NCBI GenBank assembly: GCA_963799085.1
Contig: CAWCWA010000015.1
Coordinates: 124,001 to 188,000 of the forward strand
From: AP-15 sp963799085
Lineage (GTDB): Bacteria > Pseudomonadota > Alphaproteobacteria > ATCC43930 > CGMCC-115725
DNA length: 64,000 nt
Reading direction: 5' to 3'
The translations under genes were made by a program, and so were the position numbers. The notes beneath the pieces were generated by a model, which worked only from the letters and a program-made list of their open reading frames with translations, ran no database searches and was not told the origin of the DNA. Shown here one piece after another: positions 1-8,426 of this stretch (the first letter of the stretch is position 1; every line of letters starts with the position of its first letter).

Positions 1-882
1 GGCAACCGCAACGACCCGATCCGCGTCGCCGAGGAATTTTCGATGCTCGACGTGATCTCGCGCGGCCGCATCGAGATGGGCTTTGTCAGAGGCGTGCCGT
101 TCGAGATTTCGCCCGCCAACACCAATCCGGCCCTGCTGACGGAGCGGTTCTGGGAGGCGCACGACCTGATCCTGAAGGCGATGACCTCGCATGACGGGCC
201 GTTCAACTGGGAGGGCGAGCATTTCCACTACCGCCAGGTCAATGTCTGGCCGCGGCCGTGGCAGGAGCCGCACCCGCCGGTGTGGACGCCGGTCGGCAGC
301 GAGGGCAGCGCCAGCGAGGCGGCGGCGCGCGGCATCACGATCGGGGTGCTCAACACCGGCTGGGTGCGCACGCCGCCGATCTTCGAGGCCTATCGCAAGA
401 GTGCGGCCGCGGCCGGGCGCGAACCGCGCCTCGACAAGCTCGCCTATATGGCGCTGATCGGCGTCGGCGAAACGCGCGAGGAGGGCTGGCGTCGCGCCGA
501 CCAAATCCTGGGCTACAGCCGCACCTCGGGCATCGTCGCGCCGCAATTCGCCAATCCGCCCGGCTACGCCCCGCCGCGCGCGACCGCACAGATGCTGAAA
601 GGCGGCGGTGCGATGGCGGCGCGCGCCACACGGGTCCAGACCCGGGACGGCCGCCCGATCAACGCCCGTACCGTGACGGTCGAGGAGGGGATCGACGCCG
701 GCCTTGTCTTCGCCGGGACCCCCGACGACGTCTACGAACAGCTGCGCGCCTTCTACGACCAGTCGGCGGCTTCGGCCACTGTTGATGATGGGCCAGGGCG
801 GCCTGATCAGCCACGAAGACACCGTCGCCAACCTGACGCTGTTCAGCAGGAGGTCCTGCCGCGCCTCGCGGACCTGGGCTGA
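1..882 (+). CDS. LLM class flavin-dependent oxidoreductase (5' partial)
   Basis: The reading frame is already open at base 1, so the N-terminus lies outside the window. The visible part has the bacterial-luciferase-like pattern: RVAEEF, MLDVISRGR, the WEAHDLILKA helix and YRQVNVWPRP before the PHPPVW strand. Members of this TIM-barrel family use reduced FMN and oxygen to oxidise small organic substrates; the substrate here cannot be told. The C-terminal 40 codons need three single-base corrections, near 762, 780 and 848, to restore the family ending (GGFGH, LLMMGQGGL, SHEDTVANLTLF, EVLPRL). The three losses together return the gene to its starting frame at the stop, which looks like consensus error rather than decay. 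Confidence 0.85.
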   Translation, partial: GNRNDPIRVAEEFSMLDVISRGRIEMGFVRGVPFEISPANTNPALLTERFWEAHDLILKAMTSHDGPFNWEGEHFHYRQVNVWPRPWQEPHPPVWTPVGSEGSASEAAARGITIGVLNTGWVRTPPIFEAYRKSAAAAGREPRLDKLAYMALIGVGETREEGWRRADQILGYSRTSGIVAPQFANPPGYAPPRATAQMLKGGGAMAARATRVQTRDGRPINARTVTVEEGIDAGLVFAGTPDDVYEQLRAFYDQSAASATVDDGPGRPDQPRRHRRQPDAVQQEVLPRLADLG

Positions 883-892
883 CCACCGCGGA

Positions 893-976
893 GGATGGGT
901 AGAGCGCCGCGAAACCCATTGAACCCGGCAACGGACGCTAACGGCGGGTTTCGCAAAGGCGCTCAACCCACCCTAC
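893..976. repeat. Inverted intergenic repeat
   Basis: Two imperfect copies of one motif face each other between the LLM gene and the lipoprotein gene. The plus-strand copy at 893-919 reads approximately GGATGGGTAGAGCGCC then GCGAAACCC. The minus-strand copy at 976-943 reads GGGTGGGTTGAGCGCC, TTT, GCGAAACCC. Folded together they form a long hairpin just after a stop codon, so the element could work as a transcription terminator. Dispersed intergenic palindromes with this TGGGTTGAGCG...GCGAAACCC look are familiar to me from other proteobacteria; that is recollection, not a search result. Confidence 0.6.
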
Positions 977-1077
977 CACATAGCCCCGCCGGCAGCGGGG
1001 GGTTGATCGCGCCAAAAAATCGCCGAAATCGGGCGCGATCGTGACACTCCCCGATGAACCGCAGAGGAGGCCCTTCG

Positions 1078-1791
1078 ATGTGGAAACCACGCGCCGCAGC
1101 GCTTCTCTGTTGTCTCGGCGTTCTGCCGCTGATCGGTTGCGTCGGCGCCCCGACGATAGCTTGGCGGGGACAACCGGTGATCCCGGCCGGCGCGATCGGC
1201 TCGCCGCCCCCCGTTTACGCCGTCGGTCCCTCGGCGCCGGCCGCGATCCTGGTGATGCTGCCGGGCGCCGGAGCCGTTCGGCGCCAATCCCGCGCCCTGG
1301 GCGAACGAAGGCTTCGACGTGGTGACGCCGTCGGCTGAAGACCTCTGGCAATACGCCGCTGACCGCGAGGCGGCCTTCGACCGGATGCTGGCCTCGGCCC
1401 GAGCCGTCGCCAACGCCCCGGTCTGGCTGATCGGCGCCGGGCCCGACGTCGAGACCGCGCTCGCGACAGCGCCCGATTTCGGCCGCGGCCAGGTTTCAGG
1501 CGTTGTCGTCACCTCGGTCAACACGGGCGCCGGCAGCTGCAGCCGGACCGTGATCTATCAGGATGCCGGCAACGGCTCGGCGCCGAAGGTTTCGGTGCGC
1601 AGTTCCGGAACGCCTGCCCCTCCGGCGTCGGCGTCCAGCCCTCGATCGCGGCGCCGCCGCCACTGCCGACGACCGGCCCCAAACCGCCGCGGCTGATCGA
1701 GGCTTCGGCGGGCGCCAAGGCGTCGCCGACGGCGCAGCAGGCCCTCGTCCGCCGCGTCGCACAATTGATCAAAGAGGCGCCGCCGAGCTGA
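1078..1791 (+). CDS. Putative lipoprotein, frame-broken; remote alpha/beta-hydrolase likeness
   Basis: The ATG at 1078 follows a strong GAGGAGG ribosome binding site. It opens a type II signal peptide with lipobox LIGC, so the product should be lipidated at Cys 22 or so and exported. Two frame breaks, near 1276 and 1609, must be bridged to read through to the TGA at 1789. The bridged protein has LVMLPGAG, then FGANPAPWANEGFDVV, PVWLIGAG, GVVVTSVNTGAGSC and a proline-rich segment. This order resembles secreted alpha/beta-hydrolase-like lipoproteins of alphaproteobacteria, but a convincing catalytic triad is not visible. The function is unknown. Confidence 0.55.
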
Positions 1792-1797
1792 TTTGGC

Positions 1798-2052
1798 TCA
1801 ATACCCGGGTGGCGGCGGAGGTGGCGGCGGTGTGGTGAGAACACCCGTCACCGCGCCGGCGGCGCCGCCGACCGCGGCCCCGATTGCAGCGCCATGCCCA
1901 CCGCCAGCAGCTGCCCCTATCGCCGCCCCGGCGCCGGCGCCGAGCAGGCCGCCGCCGACTCCGCGCTGTACCGGATCATAAGGGTTGGTGCAGCCCGCCA
2001 GCGCCAGCAGCAGGCCCGCCGCCGCGAGCACCGTAACCGATCGCGTTCTCAC
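1798..2052 (-). CDS. Glycine-zipper small lipoprotein
   Basis: This 84-residue protein starts with a classic lipoprotein signal (basic MRTR, a hydrophobic stretch, lipobox LAGC). It continues with alternating Gly/Ala blocks (GGGLLGAGAGAAIGAAAGG, then GAAIGAAVGGAAGAVTG) typical of glycine-zipper (YMGG-like) domains that insert in or bind to the outer membrane. The tail is a run of eight prolines followed by GY. It converges with the lipoprotein on the other strand, with six bases between the two stops. A structural envelope role is inferred from family behaviour; no specific partner is visible. Confidence 0.8.
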   Translation of the reverse strand: MRTRSVTVLAAAGLLLALAGCTNPYDPVQRGVGGGLLGAGAGAAIGAAAGGGHGAAIGAAVGGAAGAVTGVLTTPPPPPPPPGY

Positions 2053-2171
2053 CTCTGTACCCCTCCATCGAATGGCGAGCCTAACCCGTCGCCGATAAAC
2101 AACGGCGTCGACGGGCGCATCTTCCCCGGCAAAGCGTAACGGATCGATAAAAGCGCGCGGCAGTTCGCCCT

Positions 2172-2387
2172 TCAGCCGCGCACGATGCGCAACGGGCGAT
2201 AGCTGTGCGCCGGCTCCGCCTCGCGGCCAAGACCGCGCGGGATGCGCCGCACCATCGCCTCATAGGCGGGCCAGGCGGCGATGAATTGCTGCATCAGCTC
2301 TTCCGGCAGGTCGAGGCCGGCGCGGCGGGTCATCTCCCGGATTTCCTCCGGCGTCGATGGCGGTAGATGGCTCAGATCGGTGCGCAT
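2172..2387 (-). CDS. Small GatC/AtzG-like amidase partner
   Basis: This 71-residue soluble protein starts at an ATG preceded by GGGAGAAA and lies 20 bp downstream of the amidase stop, clearly in the same transcription unit. Its pattern (PPSTPEEIREMTRRAGLDLP, then a helix with FIAAWPAYEAMVRRIPR) resembles the short helical proteins encoded beside amidase-signature enzymes, such as AtzG beside AtzE. These wrap and stabilise the amidase as GatC does GatA. The pairing by size, order and helix content is seen; physical binding is inferred. It could instead be an unrelated small helical protein. Confidence 0.6.
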   Translation of the reverse strand: MRTDLSHLPPSTPEEIREMTRRAGLDLPEELMQQFIAAWPAYEAMVRRIPRGLGREAEPAHSYRPLRIVRG

Positions 2388-2407
2388 CTTCGGTTTCTCC
2401 CTGGCCG

Positions 2408-3842
2408 TCAGCCGAGTTCGGGATGGCGGCGGTGCCAGTCGGTTGCCTGCTGGTAAGCGTGCGCGATGCGCAGCACGGTCTCTTCCTGCATCGGCGCGGC
2501 GGCGATCTGCAACGACAGCGGCAGTCCTTCGGCCCGGCTGAAGCCGCACGGGATCGTCAACGCCGGCAGGCCGCCGACGCTGAACGGCATCGTGACGCTG
2601 GGGGCGCTGACGAGACGGTCGGGCTGGTTCGGGTCGGCGCGGTCGGCGACGGTCAGTGCGCCCGCGGTCACGAACGCGTCGCATGTCCTCAGCGCCAGCG
2701 CCTGCTCGCGCGCCAACGCCGCCCGCCAGCGCAGCGCTTCGAGATAGTCCTCGCCACGGATCAGCGCCCCCGGCAACACCCGGTTGCGCAAGATGCGGCC
2801 GAAATCCTGCGGTCGGGTGCGCAGATCGTGCTCGTGGATCGCGAAAAGCTCGACGCTCGAAATCGTCGTTTTGCAATCGGTGTAGTCGCGCAGGCTCGAC
2901 AATTTGACCGGCTCAACCACCGCGCCGAGACCACGCAACACCTCGACCGCGGCGGCGATCGCCGGCGCCAGATCCGGATGGGCGCCCCCGCCGGTGTGCC
3001 AATCCTCGACAAGGCCGAGGCGCAGCCCCGCTGATGCCGCCGGAGAGCGCCGCGCGGTAATCCGGAACCGGAACGTCCTCGCTCCCGGGGTCCTCCGGGT
3101 CGAAACCGGCGATGACCTGCAATATCAGCGCGATGTCCTCGGCGCTGCGAGTTAATGGGCCGCAATGGTCCATCGTAAAGGTGTTCGGGAAGACGCCGCG
3201 GCGGCTGACCCGGCCATAGGTCGGCTTCAGCCCGGCGAGCCCGCAGAACGCGGCCGGCCCGCGCACCGAGCCGCCGGTGTCGGTGCCGATCGCCCCCGGC
3301 ACAAAGCCCGCCGCCACCGCCGCCCCGGCGCCGCTCGACGAGCCGCCCGGCAGGTGATCCGGGTTCCACGGGTTGAGCGCCGGCGGCCAGGGCAGATCCC
3401 AGCTCGGCCCGCCGAGCGCGAATTCCCAGGTCGCGAGCTTGCCCATCAGGATCCCGCCCGCCGCCTTCAGCCGAACGACGATGTCGGCGTCGGTGGCTGG
3501 GACATAATCCTGGCAGAGCTTCGAGTGGCCAGTCGTCGCGATGCCGGCAGTCTCGATGATGTCCTTCAGCGCATAAGGAATGCCGTGCAACGGCCCGCGC
3601 CGGCGCCCCTGCATAAGCTCGCGTTCGGCTGCCGCCGCCTCGGCCAGCGCCACCTCGGGCGTCACCCGGATGAAGCTGTGCAATCTGCCGTCATGACGGG
3701 CGATGCGGTCGAGCAACGCCCGCGTCGCCTCGACCGGCGACAATTCCCGCTGGTCGTAGAGCCGGGCGAGTTCGGCGATCGTCAGAAACGCAGGATCCAT
3801 AGGATGGGGCCGCTCGGAGATCTCGTATTCGGGGTCGAGCAT
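2408..3842 (-). CDS. Amidase-signature family amidase
   Basis: The N-terminal 280 residues carry the amidase-signature core with the Ser-cisSer-Lys triad. The Lys is in GIPYALKDI, the cis-Ser in the GGSSSGAG loop and the nucleophile in TDTGGSVRGPA. One frame break near 3010, in a run of G, must be bridged (GGISG to LRLGLVEDW). After it the typical C-terminal half follows, ending with LPLSLQIAAAP and the stop at 2408. The enzyme should hydrolyse a C-N amide bond; the substrate cannot be read. The start is either 3842 or the in-frame ATG at 3800 (MDPAFLTIAEL), which fits family length better, and neither has a good ribosome binding site. It sits between the outer-membrane barrel gene and the GatC-like gene. 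Confidence 0.85.
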
Positions 3843-3891
3843 GGCACGCGCCCGCGGCGAAGAAAAGCACCGGAGCTTTGGTCCCAAGGCG

Positions 3892-4635
3892 TCAAAAGTG
3901 GATTTCGTATTCCGCCTGCCAGCGCAGCGTCTGTTTCGGTGCGGCGGAGGTGAGGCCGAAGAGGATGCCGCCATTCCACTTCACCCTGCCCGGGCCCAGC
4001 GCAAAGCTGCCGAACAGCTGCGGGCCGATCCGATCGTCGTGCGGCCAGCCCGAATTGACAAAATCGCTCGGCTGACCGTAGGCCTGAAAACCGGGCTCGA
4101 CCGGAGTGCCGAAAGCAAATCGCGTTTCCCAGGCGTAGATGAACTCGGGCCGCCCCGAGGAGAACCTGCCCACATCTTTGCCGATAAAGAGATTGACGGT
4201 ATTGATCGTGCCGAGGAATTCCTTGCGGAAGATCGGCCCCGCGGTCACCTCGTTGGCCGTCCCACCGAGCGTGCTCTTGCCGAACTCGAAGAAAAATCCG
4301 CTGTCGATCCAGTATTGGCCGCGTTCGGTGAATTGAAATATGTTTTCCAGCGTCACCTGGCTGAAGTTGAGCGTTTCGTCGCGGCCTGGGTCGCGCTCCT
4401 GCTCGAGTTCGAGTTCGGCGCGCCAGAAGTTGGCTATCCCGTACTCGAATTCCTGGGTGATGCTCTTTTCGCCGTTATGGTCGGCGCGGGGATCGTGACC
4501 GGCGTCGCCGACGGTCTCGACCGCCATCTCGCCGGGCTCCGCGTCGGGATATTGCACCTTGAAATCGGCGCTCGCCGGTGCGGCCGTGACGACGCCGAGG
4601 GTGGCGCATAGCGCCAATATGCGGGTGGCGCGCAA
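3892..4635 (-). CDS. Predicted outer-membrane beta-barrel protein
   Basis: A TTG at 4635 with AGGAG six bases upstream gives a clean start (RATRILALC) and a signal peptide ending ASA-DF. The mature protein of about 225 residues shows alternating amphipathic strands rich in aromatics (WRAELELEQE, QFTERGQYWIDSGFFFEFG, FIYAWETRFAFG) and ends in Phe, the usual outer-membrane assembly signal. The ATG-less upstream extension to 4656 is less convincing. It follows the cupredoxin gene by about 50 bp on the same strand, suggesting joint expression. Function is not recognised; a role in metal or small-molecule passage is only a guess from the neighbour. Confidence 0.7.
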   Translation of the reverse strand: MRATRILALCATLGVVTAAPASADFKVQYPDAEPGEMAVETVGDAGHDPRADHNGEKSITQEFEYGIANFWRAELELEQERDPGRDETLNFSQVTLENIFQFTERGQYWIDSGFFFEFGKSTLGGTANEVTAGPIFRKEFLGTINTVNLFIGKDVGRFSSGRPEFIYAWETRFAFGTPVEPGFQAYGQPSDFVNSGWPHDDRIGPQLFGSFALGPGRVKWNGGILFGLTSAAPKQTLRWQAEYEIHF

Positions 4636-4687
4636 TCTGATCTCCTGTTGGAGCAAAGACGCCGGCTCCGCGGCCGCTTCCCGGCTG

Positions 4688-5014
4688 CTATTTCGCGATC
4701 AGGAAGCCGCGGGTCTCGGGATGAAAATCGTCAAAGAATTCGTAGCGGCCGGGGTCCAGCGGCCCAACGAACACGCTGATTTCCTGACCCGCCGTCACGA
4801 CCTTTTCGCGGTGCATCTGGGTGCTTTCGAATTCCGATGCGGTGCGGTTTTCGTTGCGAACCGTCAGCTTCACCTTGACGCCCGCCGGGATTGTCAGTTC
4901 GTTCGGAACGAATTGTCCGTCCTTGATCGCGATCGCGAAGTTCGGTTCGTCGGCCGATGCTGGCGCCGACATCGCCAGCACCAGCAATCCGACGCCGCAA
5001 ATCCAGGCACGCAT
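4688..5014 (-). CDS. Periplasmic cupredoxin-like protein
   Basis: The ATG at 5014 is preceded by GGGAGCC and opens a Sec signal peptide ending SAPASA-DEP. The mature domain of about 90 residues has the cupredoxin-1 pattern: AIKDGQFVPNELTIPAGVKV, then LTVRNENRTASEFES, then the late strand GRYEFFDDFHPE. Candidate ligands are Met in TQMHREK, neighbouring His, and His in the FHPE loop; the type 1 Cys is missing. That is the arrangement of P19/EfeO-like metal-binding cupredoxins rather than of electron-transfer azurins. Family knowledge suggests periplasmic copper or iron handling. No FTR1 permease is encoded nearby. Confidence 0.75.
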   Translation of the reverse strand: MRAWICGVGLLVLAMSAPASADEPNFAIAIKDGQFVPNELTIPAGVKVKLTVRNENRTASEFESTQMHREKVVTAGQEISVFVGPLDPGRYEFFDDFHPETRGFLIAK

Positions 5015-5068
5015 CAAGGGCTCCCGCCGAGAATGCAAATGCGAGTGGATTGCACTCTGTCGACGGAA

Positions 5069-5091
5069 GCTGAAAATAACCTGAATTCAGC
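5069..5091. promoter_or_regulatory. Candidate operator upstream of the cupredoxin gene
   Basis: In an AT-richer stretch upstream of the cupredoxin start lies an inverted repeat, GCTGAA at 5069-5074 and TTCAGC at 5086-5091. Its right part is the perfect ten-base palindrome CTGAATTCAG (5081-5090). The position, about 55-75 bp upstream of the start codon, suits a repressor or activator site. A metal-responsive regulator would fit the gene, but no known box is matched exactly. Confidence 0.3.
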
Positions 5092-5131
5092 CAAGCGATT
5101 TTGTTAATGCAGAGCCACGGCCGCCGGGCCG

Positions 5132-5923
5132 TCAGTTCGTCCAGCGCAAGATCGCGGCGGCGACCTCGTCGGGCTTGTCGAGTTCGGCCAGATGGCCGGC
5201 GCCGGCGATCGTCGCGATCTCGGTGCGGCCGGCGATCCCCTTGGCGAAGCGATCGGCATAGCTCTTCGGCATGATGCGGTCTTCCTCGCCCCAGATCAGC
5301 AGCGTCGGCGCCGCGATCAGCGGCAGGCGCTTTTCGATCCGGGTGTTGCCGAGCGGCCAGAAAACGCGGGCCGCCGCCTCGCTGGCGCGGGTCTGCTCGA
5401 TCGGCCATTCGGGCGAATTCGCCCCTTCGGGCTCGGCCTTGAGCTGGTTCCAGCGCTCGGGATCGGCGCAGAGCAGCCCCGGCAATTCGGGCGGACGCTG
5501 CGCCCAGGGATCGGTCGCGGGCTCCTTCTCGTCGAAGAGACCCCAGGGTGCTATCAGCGCCAGGCGGCGGACCGCGCTCGGCCAGATCGCCGCGATTTCG
5601 GCGGCGAACGAGGCGCCGACCGAGCCGCCCGCCAGATCGGCGCCCTCGAGCCCCGCCTGCTGCAACAATTGCCGGACCGCCAAGAGCCAGTCGAGATGGC
5701 TGTCGAGCACGGTGTGGCCGCGGTCGCCGCCGGGAAAGCCCGGCAATGACGGCACGATAACGGTGCGCTCGCGGGCCAGCGTGTCGAGAAACGGCATCCA
5801 GCGCGGCAACCCGCCGAAACCGGCGAGAAAACCGAGCTTTGGCCCCGATCCGGCGCGCCACACCCGGCAGGCAAAACCGTTGATGTCGACCGAGGAGGTC
5901 TCGACCGCGCTCACCCCGATCAC
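5132..5923 (-). CDS. Alpha/beta hydrolase
   Basis: This is a 263-residue alpha/beta hydrolase with the complete triad visible. The nucleophile is in GGSVGAS, the acid in LLIWGEEDRIMP and the His in AGAGHLAE. The GTG at 5923 overlaps the stop of the upstream LLM gene (GTGA), indicating translational coupling; a second GTG at 5914 is possible. Pairing with a flavin monooxygenase suggests hydrolysis of the ester or ketone-derived product of that enzyme, which is inference. There is no signal peptide, so it should be cytoplasmic. The substrate is unknown. Confidence 0.85.
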   Translation of the reverse strand: MIGVSAVETSSVDINGFACRVWRAGSGPKLGFLAGFGGLPRWMPFLDTLARERTVIVPSLPGFPGGDRGHTVLDSHLDWLLAVRQLLQQAGLEGADLAGGSVGASFAAEIAAIWPSAVRRLALIAPWGLFDEKEPATDPWAQRPPELPGLLCADPERWNQLKAEPEGANSPEWPIEQTRASEAAARVFWPLGNTRIEKRLPLIAAPTLLIWGEEDRIMPKSYADRFAKGIAGRTEIATIAGAGHLAELDKPDEVAAAILRWTN

Positions 5924-7202
5924 TCCGCCGCGATCGCCGCCGGTTGGAACGGGGTCAGCGGCGCCCGCGCCGCCTGGGCCATCGGCTGCGGCCACCAGCG
6001 GTCTTCCCATTCGGAAAAGACATCGCCGAGTTGCGGCATGACCTTTTCGGCGAAGAGCTTGGTGTTGTACTTGGCCAGATCCTTGCCCATGTTGCCGAAC
6101 TGCAAGAGCAGCATCAGGTGGCCGACGTTCAAATCTTTCGCTACCTGGCGCAGCCGGTCGGCGACTTCGTCGGGCGAGCCGATGATCACATAGCCCTTGT
6201 CGACGATCGCATCCATCTCGCGCGCCAGTTGCTGGAACTTGTTCTCGTATTTCGGCGGCGTGGAGGATTGCGCGGCGGCCTGCGCCACCTGGCCCTGCAC
6301 CCCGGCGCGCATCGTCGCCTCGCTGGTGTAGCCGGGCGGATTGGCGAAACGCGCGTCGACATGCAGACAGCGGCCGTAGAAGTATTCCGCCGGCTCGCGG
6401 TAGAGGCGGTAGGCCTCCTCGCGGCTCTCCGCGACGCCGACGAACTGCAGAAAGCCGGCGTGATACGGGTTCCGGTCCTTGCCTAGCTTCTTCATCTCGT
6501 TCCAGAAGCCGGTCATCGTCGCCTGCCCGGCTTTGTAGCCGAAATAGCTGAGATAGGCGTAGACGTGGTCGGTCGCGGCGCACCACTGCCAGGTCTCGAC
6601 CGAGCCGCCGCCCGGGATCCAGATCGGCGGGTGCGGCTTTGCACCGGGCGCGGCCAGATGTTGACATAGCGCTGCTGGTTGAAGCGGCCGTTCCACGCGA
6701 AGGTCTCGGGCTCGGTCCACGCCTTCAACACCAGATCGTGCGCCTCGTGATAGCGCTCGCGCAACATCGAGGGGTTCTGCCCGTAGGCAAAGCACGTGTC
6801 CATCGGCGTCCCCACCGGGAAGCCGGCGATCAGCCGCCCGCCCGAGATGACGTCGATCATCGCGAATTCCTCGGCGACGCGGGTCGGCGGGTTGTAGAGC
6901 GCGAGACTGTTGCCCATGACGCAGATCGCCGTGTCGGTGGTGCGCCGGGCGAGCGATGAGGCGATCAGATTGGGTGACGGCATCAGCCCATAGCCGTTCG
7001 AATGGTGCTCGTTGACGCAGACCGCGTCAAAGCCGCATTCGGCGGCGAATTCGAGCTCGTCCATAAAGTCGTTGTACATCAGATGCGCGCGCCTCGGGTC
7101 GAACAGCGAGGAATGGATGTCGACCCACACCGAGGGATGCTTGTCGCGGAAATCCTCCGGCAGTTCGGTGTACGGCATCAGATGAAACCACATCAATTTC
7201 AT
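5920..7202 (-). CDS. LLM class flavin-dependent oxidoreductase
   Basis: The ATG at 7202 has GGAAGGA nine bases upstream. The N-terminal half shows MKLMWFHLMPY, CVNEHHSNGYG, the EEFAMIDVISGGR helix and YVNIWPRPVQ. The rest continues in another frame from KPHPPIWIPGGG to the end. Restoring one A in the run near 6640 rejoins the two halves exactly (VQ-K-PHPPIW). The product of about 425 residues matches the longer luciferase-like monooxygenases that attack hydrocarbons or ketones with FMNH2. It is coupled to the downstream alpha/beta hydrolase, so the pair probably forms one catabolic step sequence; the substrate is not deducible. Confidence 0.88.
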
Positions 7203-7493
7203 GGGCCACGTCCTTCCGAACGGCGTTCAGGAATGGGATGAATTCCAGCCTGACGCTTGCGGCCCGACCCGTCAACCCACTGCCGATATGCCCGAGCCCG
7301 CGCCCGGCAATTTCTGCACACCGACAAACTCGGTCTGCCTTGGCTGAAAACCGGCATTCGGCGTTTATGGAGGAGCACTCCATCCGAAACAGGGAACATC
7401 GCCACGGTCCGGGAACGCCATGCCACTACTCGCCGGCTCGGGGGCGATTGGTCTAGACTGGGCTCGACGGCGACTAACGCGAGGAGGACGATC

Positions 7494-8390
7494 ATGGCCA
7501 ATGAAAAGATGATGGCGCAAATGCGCGGCAAGGGCGGCTTCATCGCCGCACTCGACCAGAGCGGCGGATCGTCGCCCGGCGCGCTGCGTCTCTACGGCAT
7601 TCCCGACACCGCCTACAGCGGCGACGCCGAAATGTTCCGGCTCATCCATCAGATGCGCGAGCGCATCATCACCGCACCAGCCTTCACCGGAGCCAAGGTC
7701 ATCGCGACGATCCTGTTCGAAGGCACGATGGACGGCGAGGTGCGGGGCAGGCCGGTTCCGTCCTTCCTGTGGGAGGAGCGGGGTGTGGTTCCGTTCGTCA
7801 AGGTCGACAAGGGGCTCGAGGCCGAGAAGGACGGCGTCCAGCTGATGCGGCCGATGCCGGAGCTCGATACGCTGCTCGCTCGGGCGGTCAAGCTTGGCGT
7901 CTTCGGCACCAAGATGCGCTCGGTCATCAACCTCGCCTCGAAAGACGGCATCGCCGCCATCGCGGCGCAGCAATTCGAGGTGGCGGCACGGATTGCCGCG
8001 CATGGGCTGATGCCGATCCTCGAGCCGGAAGTCTCGATCAAGAGCCCGGACAAGAAGGGCGCGGAGGCGATCCTGCTCGACGAGTTGAAAAAGCGGACCG
8101 ACGCGCTGCCCGAAGACCGCCAGGTAATGTTCAAGCTGACATTGCCGGATGTCCCGGACCTCTATTCGCCACTGGTCAATCACAAGCGTGTGGTTGGGGT
8201 GGTGGCGCTCTCGGGCGGCTACACCCGCACCGACGCTTGCAGACGCCTCGCCGCCAACCACGGCATGATCGCGAGCTTTTCGCGCGCGCTCGTCCAGGAC
8301 CTGCGGGTGTCGATGAGCAACGCAGAGTTCGAGGCGGCGCTCGCAACATCGATCGACGAGATCTACGCGGCCTCGACCGTCAAGGTCTGA
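7494..8390 (+). CDS. fda: Fructose-bisphosphate aldolase class I
   Basis: The ATG at 7494 follows GAGGAGG. The 298-residue protein matches class I aldolases of the short bacterial type along its whole length: GFIAALDQSGGSSPGAL at the N-terminus, VDKGL, FGTKMRS, ILEPEVSIKSPDK, then MFKLTLP with the Schiff-base Lys and VVALSGGYTR for phosphate binding. It cleaves fructose 1,6-bisphosphate to the two triose phosphates in glycolysis and gluconeogenesis, in the cytoplasm, without a metal. It stands alone between divergent or unrelated genes, with a 290-bp upstream region shared with the divergent LLM gene. Confidence 0.93.
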   Translation: MANEKMMAQMRGKGGFIAALDQSGGSSPGALRLYGIPDTAYSGDAEMFRLIHQMRERIITAPAFTGAKVIATILFEGTMDGEVRGRPVPSFLWEERGVVPFVKVDKGLEAEKDGVQLMRPMPELDTLLARAVKLGVFGTKMRSVINLASKDGIAAIAAQQFEVAARIAAHGLMPILEPEVSIKSPDKKGAEAILLDELKKRTDALPEDRQVMFKLTLPDVPDLYSPLVNHKRVVGVVALSGGYTRTDACRRLAANHGMIASFSRALVQDLRVSMSNAEFEAALATSIDEIYAASTVKV

Positions 8391-8426
8391 GCCCGGCGAG
8401 CCAGCAAGCCGGCCGAAAGCCGCGCC

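Noticed and set aside
1793..1981. Plus-strand frame of glycine and proline runs
   Set aside because: It is the reverse reading of the glycine-zipper lipoprotein gene, which has a proper lipoprotein signal on the minus strand.
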